Assembly (NCBI GenBank): GCA_033239525.1
Contig: BSYO01000004.1
Span: 11,012,037 to 11,076,036, forward strand
DNA length: 64,000 nt
Direction: 5' to 3'
From: Nepenthes gracilis
Lineage: Eukaryota; Streptophyta; Magnoliopsida; Caryophyllales; Nepenthaceae
Shown here: one piece after another, positions 1-11,500 of the stretch
Layout of the letters: every line of letters starts with the position of its first letter
Position numbering within the stretch: position 1 is the stretch's first letter
The notes under the pieces: model-generated
What the model saw: the letters and a program-made list of their open reading frames with translations, nothing else
Databases searched by the model: none
Told to the model about the DNA's origin: nothing
Position numbers and translations under genes: made by a program

Positions 1-479
1 AGAGAAGAGAGGAACGGTGCACGTGTGGCAGCGGCAAAAGAGGAATGTTTCGGAGGAAACTTTAACCGGCGTTCCTATTATTTAAGACAGCGTTAGGGTT
101 GGGGAAGGGAGGAGGAACCGGAAGGAGAAAAACGAAGTGGAGCTGCCGCCGTCGATCACAAAATTAAGGCAAGTAATCTTCCATCTTCGCAAGTAAAATT
201 TCCCCCTCACAAACTTGATGCTTCCTTCATTCTTGTTGATACTAATGCTCTGATTCCACTCTTTGATTGAGTGGAAAACTGTCAAATATCGAGGGTTACA
301 AACTTAGGAAAACTCAGAGGCAGAGCTTCAGTTCTGTGAGGAATCGACCAACCCTTTAGAATCAATGATAAATTGTGGCTTTGTAAATTGTCTAATGGAA
401 CCATGAAGAATTGATTTGGTTGTTGTACCCCTGATTTTGGGGATTTTGGTGCCGTCGTGGAAACAGAGCATTGTGCTCT

Positions 480-1130
480 GTTTCCCGCTCAGTTGTGCGT
501 GTGTGTAACTGTGGGTGGGCAGCGTGGTGTGTGTGTATGTGGCATAGCCGTGAGTGTCGGATGCTGGAAATTGGGTTAATGTATGAGTGTTCAGTGGTAA
601 TTGAACCGTGAAAAGGAGACAGAGGAAGCTCCGTGCTCGATTGAGGCGTCTGGCCGTTGGCTGAAAGGGATGGCTTGAGGATTGGAATATGTATATACGT
701 ATACAAGGATGTATGTGTAAATATTTATGTGTATGTGAGTTGCGGGTGCGTGTGCGTGTTTGTATGTGTGGATGTATATGTGTGTGTAGCTGTGTGTGGG
801 TGTGTTGAGTGTGTGCGGATGTGTCTGTGTGTACGGGTGTTGCCGTGTGTGTGCGTTAGCGTGTGTATGCAGGGCTGTGCGAAGCCGTAGGCAGTGAGAA
901 CAAGGAAGGGTGGCGTTGCTGCTGCGTGAGAGTGTGTGTGTACGTGAGTGTTGTGTGTGTTGGTCTGTGTGTGTATATATATATATATGGGATGGTATAG
1001 TTATATGTATATGTGTGTGTGTCTGTGTTTATGGGTGTATATATATATATATAAATGTATATTTATATATATATGGATTGTAACATTTATATGAATATTT
1101 ATATATATATATTTGTGAAAGAACATGGAC
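480..1130. repeat. TG-rich then TA-rich simple-sequence tract
   Basis: Runs of TGTG/TGTA interrupted by single bases (about 490-1020) pass into TATATA tracts (970-1115). A valine/cysteine-rich reading frame here is a by-product of the TG repeat. Confidence 0.9.
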
Positions 1131-1394
1131 TTATGTATGTGTGTTGATACGCCCGAAATGTTAATAGTCGATTACGTGATTATTCCTATATTTCATTGAT
1201 GAAATTCGGTAAATGATTCTTCGCGTTAATCTTGGTGGCGTGCATATATTTTATTGGCACTCTATGGATAAATAAAGGAGAGTGTGCGAAGACTCTACGG
1301 TAACCGGACGAATAGGAGTCCGTGGGACCGTAGAGTAGTATACTCTTCCGATACTGAATCCATTCTAGAGGATTGAGGTCGTTGTTATTGAGGA

Positions 1395-1980
1395 GGGATG
1401 CTTATAACCCAGTGACCATCGTAGAGAATGATATCTGGGATATCATTGACGAGGGGTATTGGAGGTGGTATTGACATGCTATAGGTACAGCCTCTGGGAG
1501 GACTGTAGGGGTAGTTGGATACCATGGATAACCTTGTTGCATTACCCAGCCGTTGAGGGAGTAAATACGCGGCCTTTGGTTCACTATGATAGAATAAGAT
1601 CCAATGAGATTCTTATTATCTCGTATAGGGGTGACCTCAGATTGAGCTGATAATCAAATTCTTGTTATCTCGTACAGTGAGCTGAGAGGGATGCTTATAA
1701 CCTAATAACCATTGTAGAGGATGATATCTGGGATATCATTGGTGAGGGGTATCCGAGGTGATATCGACATACTAGGGGTACAGCCTCTGGGAGGACTGTA
1801 AAGGTAGTTGGATACCATAGATAACATCGTTGTATTATCCAACCGTTGGGGGTGTAAATACACGGCCTTTAGTTCACTATGGTAGAATAAGGCCCATGGA
1901 GACTTCTGTCATTCATACAATCGTGACCTCGTATTGAGCTGATGATCAAATTCAATGGAATCCATGTTGCTTCTTGATAT
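1395..1980 (+). repeat. Tandem duplication, two units of about 293 bp
   Basis: GGGATGCTTATAACC starts at 1395 and again at 1688. Both units continue colinearly through a GATATCTGGGATATCATTG segment, a CAGCCTCTGGGAGGACTGTA segment and a TAAATACRCGGCCTTTRGTTC segment. By eye the copies differ at roughly one site in eight. The duplication lies within the LTR-like block. Confidence 0.85.
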
Positions 1981-2528
1981 CTAATTGTTCGCATGACCTT
2001 TGATTTGTATACATGACTTGTTATTGAGTCTCGGACAGTGGTCGAGATATTATCCGCTATTTTTACGCTCATTCAATATTTATCATCCGAGATGCTTTAA
2101 TGTACTCATCTATTGTTGATTTTATTTACTTGCTGGGCATTCGGCTCACTCTTGTATTTTATTGGCTCTAAAGTAGACAGGTTGACATCATGATAGAAGA
2201 GATCGCTGTGTACACTCTAGGTAGAGGTGATCTCGGGGATCGAGGCTTTTAGGATAGAAAGTTAAGATTTTTATTACTTCGATTATGGTTTGACTTTTAT
2301 AAGATTTTTTTATGAGAATTGATATTTTAGATATTGATGTCATTTATTGAAATTATTTATTATTACTATTACTGATATTTAATTAATGGTATATTTATGA
2401 TGTTTATTGATAATATTTTTAATGATGTTGAGTTCATTGATGACATATAATTGATGATTTTGGATGATTTAAGATTTTTACGGTGACGGTCCAGGTCGAA
2501 TTTGGGGATTCGAGTATGGGTTGTCACA

Positions 2529-2959
2529 TTCATTGTTTGACCAAGGGGTGCAAACAATCCTCAATCCGGTGACTAAGCTATCTACATTTTAGAACATGTT
2601 TCTAAAATCTCCTCAGAGAGATATTTATTTATAGATTATCCACAAACATATACCACGATGTGTCTTTATCATTTTGAATATTGGGTCATTGCAAAGACTA
2701 TTTCAAATCTCAAGATCCATATTTCAACTTGCTTATGGTAAACATCACCATATCTCCTTCTGGATATGGGCCACCACGACTAGATAATCAAATATATCTT
2801 CTAACTTTAGCTTAGTCCTACCCTAAGCCTTTAAAATTTGGGTAATTAGAACTACTCAACCTAACTTAATCATCCTAAACCCTCATCTACTTATTTGATC
2901 TTTCTTATTCTATTTTAAGCTTCCGCGTAATATTCCGATCAATCCTAATGTATTTTTTT
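2529..2959. mobile_element. Retroelement untranslated/internal remnant, no coding content seen
   Basis: The interval lies between the LTR end at 2528 and the primer binding site at 2960. On the - strand it would be the leader following the primer binding site. I see no gag or pol motif. Confidence 0.35.
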
Positions 2960-2970
2960 CTCTGATACCA
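2960..2970 (-). other. Retrotransposon primer binding site (tRNA-iMet type)
   Basis: On the - strand the sequence reads TGGTATCAGAG, the usual plant retrotransposon PBS complementary to initiator-Met tRNA. It sits two bases from the LTR terminus at 2973 and fixes the sense of that LTR as -. Confidence 0.8.
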
Positions 2971-2972
2971 AT

Positions 2973-5663
2973 TGTGATGTATCGTATTTTTTGTCGAGAA
3001 TCCTATAGAGTTTTCTCTGAAATACGGACATCAACCAAATACAAAACCTATATAACAATCCTAGAAAAAATACATACAAACATCATGTAGCAAAAATCCA
3101 CCAACCAGTACAAGCTCCAATATCTAGGCAACTACAACAATCACACAAGATCCGAAATCTGTCACAATTAACAATACGTGGTACCGACCATTGCTCTAGT
3201 ATGACGACGGTTCAGACAAGATGTCACTTGATACATTTTAAAATCATATAAACCTACGAAAGCAATTATACCCATCGAATATAGTAGAAGCTAAATTACG
3301 AAAATTACATCATCCTTACCAGTATACATGACCATCAAAATAATAAAAATGCTCCAAAAGATATAATTTCATAAACTAAGATTTCAAGCTATCCTCCGGT
3401 ATTTTTGAGTCTCCGACTAACAATCTTCTACTCTACTCGATCAGGTGTAGGCCCATACTACTCTTGAAACAAGAAGAAGCAAGGATGAGCTAAAAGCTGA
3501 ACAAGTACAATATATACATCAAGGACATGCATAATTTTATTTTCGAAACATAATAATGCATATGTGAAAGACAAATGTGCATATAAGATTTAATTCATAA
3601 TCTTAGGGAGGAATGCTTTCATGATTTGTTCTATATTTCTTTGATTCATTTTCTTGTCATTTTCTATTCATTGTTGAAAACTTATTTCATTGAGGGATCG
3701 AGGCCAGTAGGCTTTACTGACCAAAGGAGCAGTCGATTGTTATTTAGATTGTATTCAATCTATACAATCTAAGGTTGATGTCCTCCTATTCTCAGTCTAG
3801 AGGAGGGTCGTCTATATATCAACTCTATAAATGGGGCCATAATCTTATGCCTTAAGCAGCATTCATAACAGGTAATGCATTCCACTACAGTATACTAAAA
3901 CTTGCTAAGGATCATTACGCGCTCCAAAATAAGCGGCCAGAATACACAGCCCGAGTATTTCTGCAGTCTCCATTGCAATATCAATGGCAGGCCAAAGTAT
4001 ACTGTCCAATTCCCTCGGCCTAAGTTGTTAGTTCTTATTTCCTTAGGGACATTCTACTTTTAAACACATAATTCTTTGTTCATAATTTTTCATTCCAACT
4101 CTGTTGGGGAGTGTTCATAATTTCACCAGTTCTTTATCTTTTGTTCTGAAGGACAGTTCATCAGCCATCGTTTAATTGCAGAATATCTCTTTTTGGTTCT
4201 TTTTTCTTTAAATTTATTCAAATTCATATTTTCTTAATCCTTATGAGTTGATTCCTCACATGTTCATGATTCATATTACGTGAGCTTAGGTCTTCACGTG
4301 TTTATAATTCATAGCTAATATTTCTTGAAATTTAAAAGGATTGTGAAATCCTGTTTAGATCATGTCAGATAGGATTCTTAAAACTTTTGATCATTAATTC
4401 TTTCATAAACAGATCATAATATGATTCTTAAAATATTCAAATCATTGTGTTTATCATACATGCACAAACTATAATAAGATTAGAAAATTCTCACCAAAAT
4501 GAGTCTAACCTATCTTCGGAGCTTCAGGATGACAAATTTCTTTGTGATTCTATGTATTATAATTTTCGGAGTTAAATTCATGCATAATTATCATTACTTT
4601 GGATAAAGCCCGGAAAGAGGCACGGTTAGGATTTGAGAGAATATAAAACCTTACAAAACTACCAATTCGATCACCCAATGAGTAAATTGACTTATTCATG
4701 GTGCAGTTAATAACATCCTAGAGCTAATTTGTCCACAAATCTACATTTAATTGGTTAATTCCTCTGGGCCATAGGTTTGGGGTTCCCTATCCGAAAATGG
4801 ATCAAAACTATAAATTCGGGCATAACATTCACACAATCACTTGCCCATATCATGGGTAATAATTATCTAAGGTCAATTCATACATTAAATCCAATATAAT
4901 TGATCAAACGTGGTCCAGATGCACCATAGGGTTCCAATGAACGGGTTTTCACTTAAAATCACCAAATCGGATATCCAATCGATAAATTAACTTATACTAG
5001 ATATAGAAAATAATATTCTAGTCCCAAATTAGACAAAATTTCCAAATATTCGTCGGTAGAAAGGGCCCAAGAACGGGTGAACAGTGCTGCGCGAGTGTTA
5101 CGGTTTTCGAAGAGCGATATACCAGTCAAAACTTGATATTTAGACATGATTTTGATGTATTCATGTTTAGATTATGGGCTACACAAAGCATAAATTCATT
5201 TGGGTATCCTGAAGAAAACGGGATAAAAGTATATGAAAACGAAAGATGAGAGTATAAATACACTTGTCACGACCTGATATACTACTTTTCCAACTAGTTC
5301 AAGTTCGGATTTGGACTCAAAGAACTACGTTCTCCCCTTCTCTCTCTTCTCCTTCTCCCCCCTCTCTCTCTGAAAATGGCAGAAAAATGGCCAAGGGAGA
5401 AATTCGTAGCCGTATAAGTCACAGGCTGGCGCTGCGTGCCTGGAATGAATCTGGAATCAGCACCCTCCTTGGTGCTCAAGTGCCTGGCAGGGGCTGGTCC
5501 ATTGGGCTCGATGTCGCGGCACCGCCTCGGGCGCCCAACGGGGCCAACCCCGCCGACTTATCACTCGATCCCGAAACTTAATTTTCTACGTTTATTCAGC
5601 CTAATTTTAATTATATTAATTTAATTATTTAAATTTATGACATTCGAAATTCGGTACATTACA
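2973..5663 (-). mobile_element. LTR of a long-LTR retrotransposon, family copy A (5' LTR side)
   Basis: The block starts TGTGATGTATC on + and ends near GGTACATTACA. It aligns over its whole length with 32742-35450 (copy B). Shared pieces include CACAAGATCC, ACGTGGTACC, TCGATCAGGTGTAGGCC and AATTCATACTTTAAA-like stretches, in the same order. The - strand PBS directly to its left makes it the 5' LTR of an element whose body would lie leftward. It is mostly non-coding. An ORF near 5264-5581 has no family resemblance that I recognise and lies in the CT-rich leader-like part. Confidence 0.75.
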
Positions 5664-6573
5664 ATCAGGACAATTGTCGTGGCCACCTTATGTAGGTTCT
5701 ACCTGCTTGCCCGTCTTGTGCTGTTAAGGTGATCGTGGGGCAGCATTATATAGCTCTAATTACCCATTTCTAGTTGGATGGGCCTACTACTGTTGGCTTT
5801 GGGCCTTGGTCTTCAAGGAGCCTTTGTTGGGCTACTGTTTCAAGGGCCCCCCTTTCTCTATAGGTTAAATCCTGGGTTGGTCCAATGGATACCAGACCCA
5901 TCAATGAGTATGTTGAACTAACGTTAAAAACTCTACCACTAATGATGAAGTTCCTAAACTTGTGACGATTCGGCCAAAACACACATAATTGAGACTAATT
6001 CAAAATTTCCTCATCACACATAAACCATCAAGCTTATGAATATATTAAATATAATATTATATAACGATTTTTAATATAAAAAATGTTATTAACTAAAGGA
6101 ATAACTACGAGATAAATTCTAAAATAAATCTACTATTACAATAGTAGTGGTTACAAAATAATTAATTTTAAAATTCCTTCACTATAACTCAAGTGAATAA
6201 CCAGTTAAATACAATTACCAATATATCTAGCAATTCATAAGAAAAAATTACTAAAAAATCAATAATCGAATAATAATGCATTCTAGAAAATAATATTTAA
6301 ACAACATACCTTAAGCCCGTGGACATGCCACTGGGCGTGCCATTTTTCATCACAGCTTTCTCTATTTGAATTGTAGTGGATTTTCTATGGTTAGCCGACG
6401 TATATTTAATATCATTTCTTATTTTTCACTACAATTTAAGTAAATAACCAATTAAATATAACCGTAATACACCTAATAACTCATAAAAAAAAATTACTAA
6501 AAAAAATCAAAAATTGAATAATAATATATTCTAAAAAATAAATTTTAAACAACATACCTTAAGCTTGTGGACA
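5664..6573. repeat. Intergenic stretch with two direct repeats of about 155 bp
   Basis: 6180-6338 and 6427-6577 are diverged copies. Both contain AATAACCARTTAAATA near the start and ATTTAAACAACATACCTTAAGC near the end, followed by GTGGACATGCC. About 90 bp of unrelated sequence separates them. No gene is seen. Confidence 0.7.
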
Positions 6574-7480
6574 TGCCATGGCTCTCATTCACAATTTCTA
6601 TATATATGGCTCCTTTCTTCCTTTTATGCTCTCATTTCTGTTTAATGGAATTTTAGAAAGCAAAATGCTATTCGGACCACGTGGTTTGCCGCATGCTGAT
6701 ATTATCTTGAAGTTGATGATAAAACTGTGCTTGTGTGTCAGCTTTCCATTGGATGAGGATGTCATCGGAAAGAGATTGCGAGATCAGATAAAGAAAAAAG
6801 GGAAAGAATTAAGATGAGAGGAAAGAGAGCTAAGAATGAAGTTCTGTCGGTGCTCAACTGTCTAATTAATTACAATATAACTTTTTATATTTAATTCATA
6901 CTACAGCCACTTATCTAATAGTTTGTAATTGCTTTGTAATAGTGTCCTACAATCCTCCTAGTGTGCTTGCTGCTAAATTACTAGCTACCTTACTATTATG
7001 CCTGTGTTGATCTGTCAGTTCTTTTGACTGTTGCTGAATTGCAAGTTCCAGAAACTGATTACTCTTCTAATCTGTCATTTTCTTGAGCTAACTTGTATAG
7101 GATCGATTACCCTCCTTACTCCCATGCTTGTTTCCGTGGTTATGCTGTTGGGCGTTTCTCACTCCCCTCTCCTTGCCTGTGTTATCACTGCGATGCATGC
7201 TGGAAATGTTGTTGGTTTTCCTGTGGCGACGCATCTATCCTCAGATGCTTCTCCAAATGTCACGTCACCTTCGAAGGGAACTTCCTTTGCTTATTTTTTC
7301 AGCCCACTATTTCAAAAGCCACTATGCGGTTTAAGCCTTTCTGTCTCAGGAACTTATGCTCTAAAATTATCCAACCAGCAGAGTACTGTTGCTCCCAGCT
7401 ATCTGTTTTCCCTCCGTGCATTAGTAAGGACAAAGACCTCGTCATGCATCCAAGAGACGTCGAGTTTGATTATAAGTAAT
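6574..7480 (+). other. Unrecognised stretch with several overlapping short ORFs
   Basis: This part is less AT-rich than its surroundings and holds overlapping + strand ORFs (6578-6817, 7031-7525, 7093-7479). I recognise no domain, and no single frame is clearly favoured. It could be the relic of a captured or displaced host exon, or chance ORFs in a GC-richer patch. Confidence 0.2.
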
Positions 7481-7971
7481 CTAATTTTTTTTAAATTTTT
7501 ATTATATAATTATTTTTTAAATTAATTTAAAATTACATTAATAACATCATAAATCATAAATAAAAATCAAACATTACAATTCTCCTATCCTTGTAAGATT
7601 TTGTAATTAAAATTTTACGCACCTCAATAAGTCAGAATATTAATCTCTATATTGGTCCATCACACTTTTGCTACACAACCTCTGATATTTTCTTTTCAAA
7701 TTCAAATTGAAATCTCATCATATATCAAAATCATCATCGATCATCTCCCATCTCTTAATTATCAGAAGGGACATCGACTTTAATGACTTCCAACTTTCAA
7801 ATTAAACTCTTTTTTGATCCTACTCATTAAGCAATGCTTAATCAAGTATTTTACTACAAGTCCACAAATCAAACAAGACAATTTCCATATAACTTTCTTT
7901 AATACCACTTTTATCATGTTTATGGTACGAGAATACAATAAATAATAATAATATCAAAATAGCACAATCTG
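7481..7971. other. AT-rich stretch, nothing recognised
   Basis: No coding, repeat-end or RNA signal that I can support. Confidence 0.5.
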
Positions 7972-8310
7972 AGTGTTTCTTAACTACCATGATCCAGAAA
8001 TAAATTTCCCTAACACAGAAGTTATGAGGGCTTTTGCCAGCCTTTGGAATGCAGATAGATCGGGGCGGGCAAGTTAAAACTAGCTGGACTTGCACCAGTC
8101 CAAGCCAAATTCTAGCATTTCAGGGCAAGAGCTAGTAAGTGGAAGGGCACAATCAGCACTAAGCAATATGACAGCAACACTTCAACTAGTGTACCAATTC
8201 CGTAATACATGAGGTTCAGTGATGGTCGGTTGAGTCACAGACACCTTAATATTTTACGACTACTGTCAGAAGATTCAACATAACATTCCCCAAAGCAGCT
8301 TTCTCAGCCA
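7972..8310 (+). pseudogene. XTH last-exon relic
   Basis: Aligns with exon 4 of the complete XTH gene at 38902-39310. The stretch 8024-8052 still encodes [11 protein letters not shown], identical to the intact protein, preceded by a frame equivalent to NYxxxxINFP. About 190 bp further on, a shifted frame gives YDYCxK, matching the conserved YDYCKD near the XTH C-terminus. The PKECFLP-like end is recognisable to about 8306. Stop codons and indels break the frame soon after 8055. Exons 1-3, including the catalytic [10 protein letters not shown] motif, are not visible upstream. This is therefore a truncated, dead member of the XTH cluster in the same orientation as the two good genes. Confidence 0.85.
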
Positions 8311-9339
8311 CAATGTTAATATCAGGAACATCAATAAAGTTTTCCCCAGATCCACTCAACAGATTCCCCCACCCCTATTTCTTTCATTGATATTCCTTAT
8401 ATTTCAAAGATAACACTCATTCCATTGTAGTAATTTGTTACTTGGATTGATGTTTTCCATCTCTGTTATGCTGAAATAACCAGGGTCAGCCTAAAAGTAT
8501 AGGAAACAAACTGACAGCAATACAGCCTCCTTGGTGAAGGATGAAACCTAATTTGGAACACAACCAATTTCTTTAAACCTAAGACTGAGCCTATTTATGA
8601 GCTGAAAGAACTTGCAAGAGGAAAAAATTCGAAAAATCCTAACCATACATCAACGATCACCTAATTACAACAATTGTAAACGGCACAATAACATGACCAG
8701 CACTGCAACGTTACATCGAACACTTCATCTACAACACCCTCCATGTTTATATTGTAATTTTTACCTCTCGACATATCCATACTTCTTGTTTTTCTCGTTT
8801 ACCTCTCCATTACACCTCATCTAGGTAGCTAACACAGTGCCCTTGCACTGAAGAGACATTCCTTTGAGCAAAGGTGCCATGAGTAGTGTTATCCAAAAAC
8901 ATCGCAAATGATGCGAGAGAATGTGGCCCTGTCTGAAATTATTTGTGTGCAATCACAAGAAGGATTGGCAGTGCCATATCATAATGAATAATTAGGGAAG
9001 AAATCTAGTTTTACACAATAGAGTCATCCATTTCTCGCAGATATTGAATCAAAAGTAACCTTTACCCAAACAACAACATCGATACAATCCAAATGGAACA
9101 TAGATTATACAGTAGCAACTCCTCCAACAAACTTCAGAGAAAGAGCATTTTGAATTTCCTAATTGATAAAATCAAACCAACAAAAATCTAAACCCCATCA
9201 AAATTAGACAGAACGAAGTACACCCCACAAAGCCGAACATCCAAAACAGCACAAAAAGGGCACTTTAAATTTTACAACTCGCTAAAAATTCAAAAATTAA
9301 TAGAGCTCACAACCCCATAAAATATTACACAGAATGAAT
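8311..9339. other. Intergenic; right part probably the 3' UTR of the TMEM234-like gene
   Basis: No coding signal on either strand. The sequence just left of 9340 follows the stop codon of the - strand gene and is likely its 3' untranslated region. The extent is unknown. Confidence 0.35.
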
Positions 9340-9771
9340 TCACAAGACACAAAGCCAAACACCAAGAACGATGAAAAAAGTACCCAAAAGAGCATACCCA
9401 ACGCGAGTGTCTTCCCCTAAGAGCATGCCCATGACGGCAGTAGCACAAAAAGTGGTGGCATTTGTAACGGGGACGGCGAGGGAGATAGGGGTATGGCCGA
9501 GGATGGTGAAGAAAGTGGCAGAAGCTGCGAGGTTGAGAAAGAGAGGGACAGAGTACTGCCATGTTAGGATGAGTTTGAGATAGCTATTGAGAAGCAAAAC
9601 TATGCGACGGTGGATGGGTAAATTTCGCTGGGATTGGGATAGAGAATGTTTGGATGCCGAGAATGATTTGACGGCCCTGTTCCAAATAAGTACGCCCTTC
9701 CGCATTAGGGCGTTTGTGGCGCCCCAAACGAGGCCAACTGCGATCATTTTCTCTACGTCTCCGACCGCCAT
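9340..9771 (-). CDS. TMEM234-like small multi-pass membrane protein
   Basis: This single uninterrupted frame gives a 143-residue protein starting MAVGDVEKMIAVG. The N-terminal motif VGLVWGATNALMRKG, a conserved TWQYSVPLFLN segment, a middle helix (SATFFTILG), LAVPVTNATTF and a final GMLLGED...GYALLGTFFIVLGV segment match the TMEM234 family. That family has about four membrane helices and resembles half of an EamA/DMT transporter; its function in plants is not established. The frame is open for 40 more codons upstream to an ATG at 9891. I prefer the ATG at 9771 because it has a strong plant context (AGCAATGGCG), the homology begins there, and a TATA-like TAAATAAAG at 9901-9910 would place transcription start near or after the 9891 ATG. 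The full family length and absence of disruptions suggest a working gene. It appears intronless, so a retrocopy is possible. Confidence 0.85.
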   Translation of the reverse strand: MAVGDVEKMIAVGLVWGATNALMRKGVLIWNRAVKSFSASKHSLSQSQRNLPIHRRIVLLLNSYLKLILTWQYSVPLFLNLAASATFFTILGHTPISLAVPVTNATTFCATAVMGMLLGEDTRVGYALLGTFFIVLGVWLCVL

Positions 9772-9900
9772 TGCTGCTTTACTTCTATACTTCTGGAGAC
9801 GGGAGATGGTAGACTGAGGAGTGTGAGGAGTAGCAGGGAGAGCAGGAGCAGGATTATTGGGGAGGGAAGGAGAGAAGATTATTGGGCCCAAACTGAACTG

Positions 9901-9910
9901 CCTTTATTTA
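9901..9910 (-). promoter_or_regulatory. TATA-like box of the TMEM234-like gene
   Basis: On the - strand the sequence reads TAAATAAAGG. It lies about 130 bp upstream of the preferred start codon, which leaves room for a 5' UTR of about 100 bp. Confidence 0.4.
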
Positions 9911-10265
9911 CCCTAATCAACAAAGACGAAGGCATAAGTATTTTTTCTAATTGAGAATAAAATATCTTATTCTTAAGTTAAGGAACTTCAGGGCATATTT
10001 ATTATTGATTTCAGAAAGTATTTTTATAAAAAAAAAGTGTTATGATTTGTACCTTTTACTAAAAATATTTTTTGGGTTGTTTTTTAAAATTAAATTTAAA
10101 AAAATGAAAAAAAAATATTGTTTATATAGACATGATCAATCAATTTTTTTTTACATAAATTAAGTAAAAATTTAATTTATATTTTTTTAAGAATATTTCA
10201 ATTATTGTATTAAATAAACCATAACTTTGTTATTAATATATGAATAAAATTACATAATTAAGCAA
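9911..10265. other. Very AT-rich spacer, nothing recognised
   Basis: Poly-A/poly-T runs only. The small + ORF at 9951-10163 is rich in K/F/L/I and has no family features. Confidence 0.5.
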
Positions 10266-11436
10266 TGTAATATCCGATTTTAGTTTAACTTATTTTGGAA
10301 TTGAATTGTTATTTGAGTTAATTGAACATGTTAACATTAATTATATGTGGTAAAATTTTAAAGAATAATCGGACCAGCAATTTGATGTTTGAAACACGCT
10401 CGAGAGACACCTGAACGCCAATTTCCATGGGCTTGAGCTCGAAGCCAAGCTCGAGCACCGATTTCTGAATGTTGGTGCTCGAATGTCGGGTGGAGTATAA
10501 ATAGAGGGGACCAGTGCTTGTTTGTTATTTCATGTAGGAGAAGGAAGAGAGTATAGAGAGATGAGAAGGTAGAGGAGAGAGGAAGAAGAGATGAGGTAAA
10601 TCGGAAAATCTTTTTGTTAAATGTGTTTGGTATGAGATTAAGACAATTATCTATAAACCCTATATTTGATCTGTTTCATTAAGCTAATATATTTTCTTAT
10701 ATTTTAAAAGTTTAACATTTACACATGTTATTTTTATTTGGCCCACTTGTTTTCTTGTCCATATATGATATTTTTATCGATCGTTTAGATATTTTTTTTT
10801 ATAAATTTTATAAGTATTTGATAATTTTATTATTTTATGAAAAAAATATGTAAATATTTGATACTGTATATTTATGTATTAGCATATTTATATGAAAAAA
10901 GTCGTAAAACCTACATAAGCTATGTATTAGTATTCATGTATTGTTTCTTGGGGATTGATGTCACTACCTTTGTGATACGATTTGTTATATGATTTGTGGC
11001 GCCTCTCCTGATGGAAAAATATCTTTGACTCTCTTTTCCGTCAGCAGAAAAAGACTCTATTTGTAGTTGATCTACCATATCTGTATTTAATTAGAACTAT
11101 TGTAAATGACTTGAATGAAAAATTAAGATATTTAGATGTCCTAATATATGTACTAAATTTAAGGATTGTACCCAAAATCGTGGGTGAAAAATGTAGTGAA
11201 TAAATTCATTATCAATAGGTGATAGAGTACATAGATGGCCATACTTGTGAGTCTAAATTATGGTTGATTTGATTTAAGATTATCGGGAGTATATATAACC
11301 CTTCTTCAAATTGGTCTATTGACATTTGGTTTTTCGATCTCGTGTATATTTTATATTTTTGTATGGCTTTGTATTCGGATTCTAGTTTGATTCTTATATG
11401 ATTTGTTTACGGATGGGGTTTGGTTAGTGTCATACA
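10266..11436 (+). mobile_element. Probable solo LTR, chromovirus-like
   Basis: Begins TGTAATATCC, the same ten bases as the 5' LTR of the chromovirus at 42436. A good TATA box (TATAAATAG, 10496) is followed by a purine-rich leader. A plausible end is GTGTCATACA at 11436. I see no matching target-site duplication (AGCAA versus TTTGA), so the right end is uncertain. Confidence 0.4.
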
Positions 11437-11500
11437 TTTGATATGTGATTTTATTCTGAAACTTATTTAATTATTGTATGATTTTATTCCTAAAACGAAC

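Larger units (their letters stand above)
1..2528 (+). mobile_element. LTR-retrotransposon LTR, left end beyond the window
   Basis: Non-coding block that ends in GGGTTGTCACA at 2528, a typical plant LTR 3' end. A TATTTAAG box near 78-85 could be its promoter, which would make the sense strand +. It holds a TG/TA-rich tract (about 480-1130) and a 293-bp tandem duplication (from 1395). The dispersed ORFs in it are low-complexity or frame-inconsistent. The left terminus and target duplication cannot be seen, so the LTR call rests on the right terminus and on resemblance in layout to the other LTRs here. It could instead be a fragment. Confidence 0.5.

Noticed and set aside
657..890. + strand ORF rich in Val and Cys
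   Set aside because: Direct product of the TG-repeat tract; no family features.
5264..5581. 105-codon + strand ORF in the LTR at 2973
   Set aside because: It lies in the CT-rich part of the LTR, is not kept as an open frame in copy B, and is on the antisense strand of the element.
9772..9891. N-terminal extension of the TMEM234-like protein from the ATG at 9891
   Set aside because: The 40 extra residues are Pro/Ser-rich, outside family homology, and probably overlap the transcript start; kept only as an alternative.
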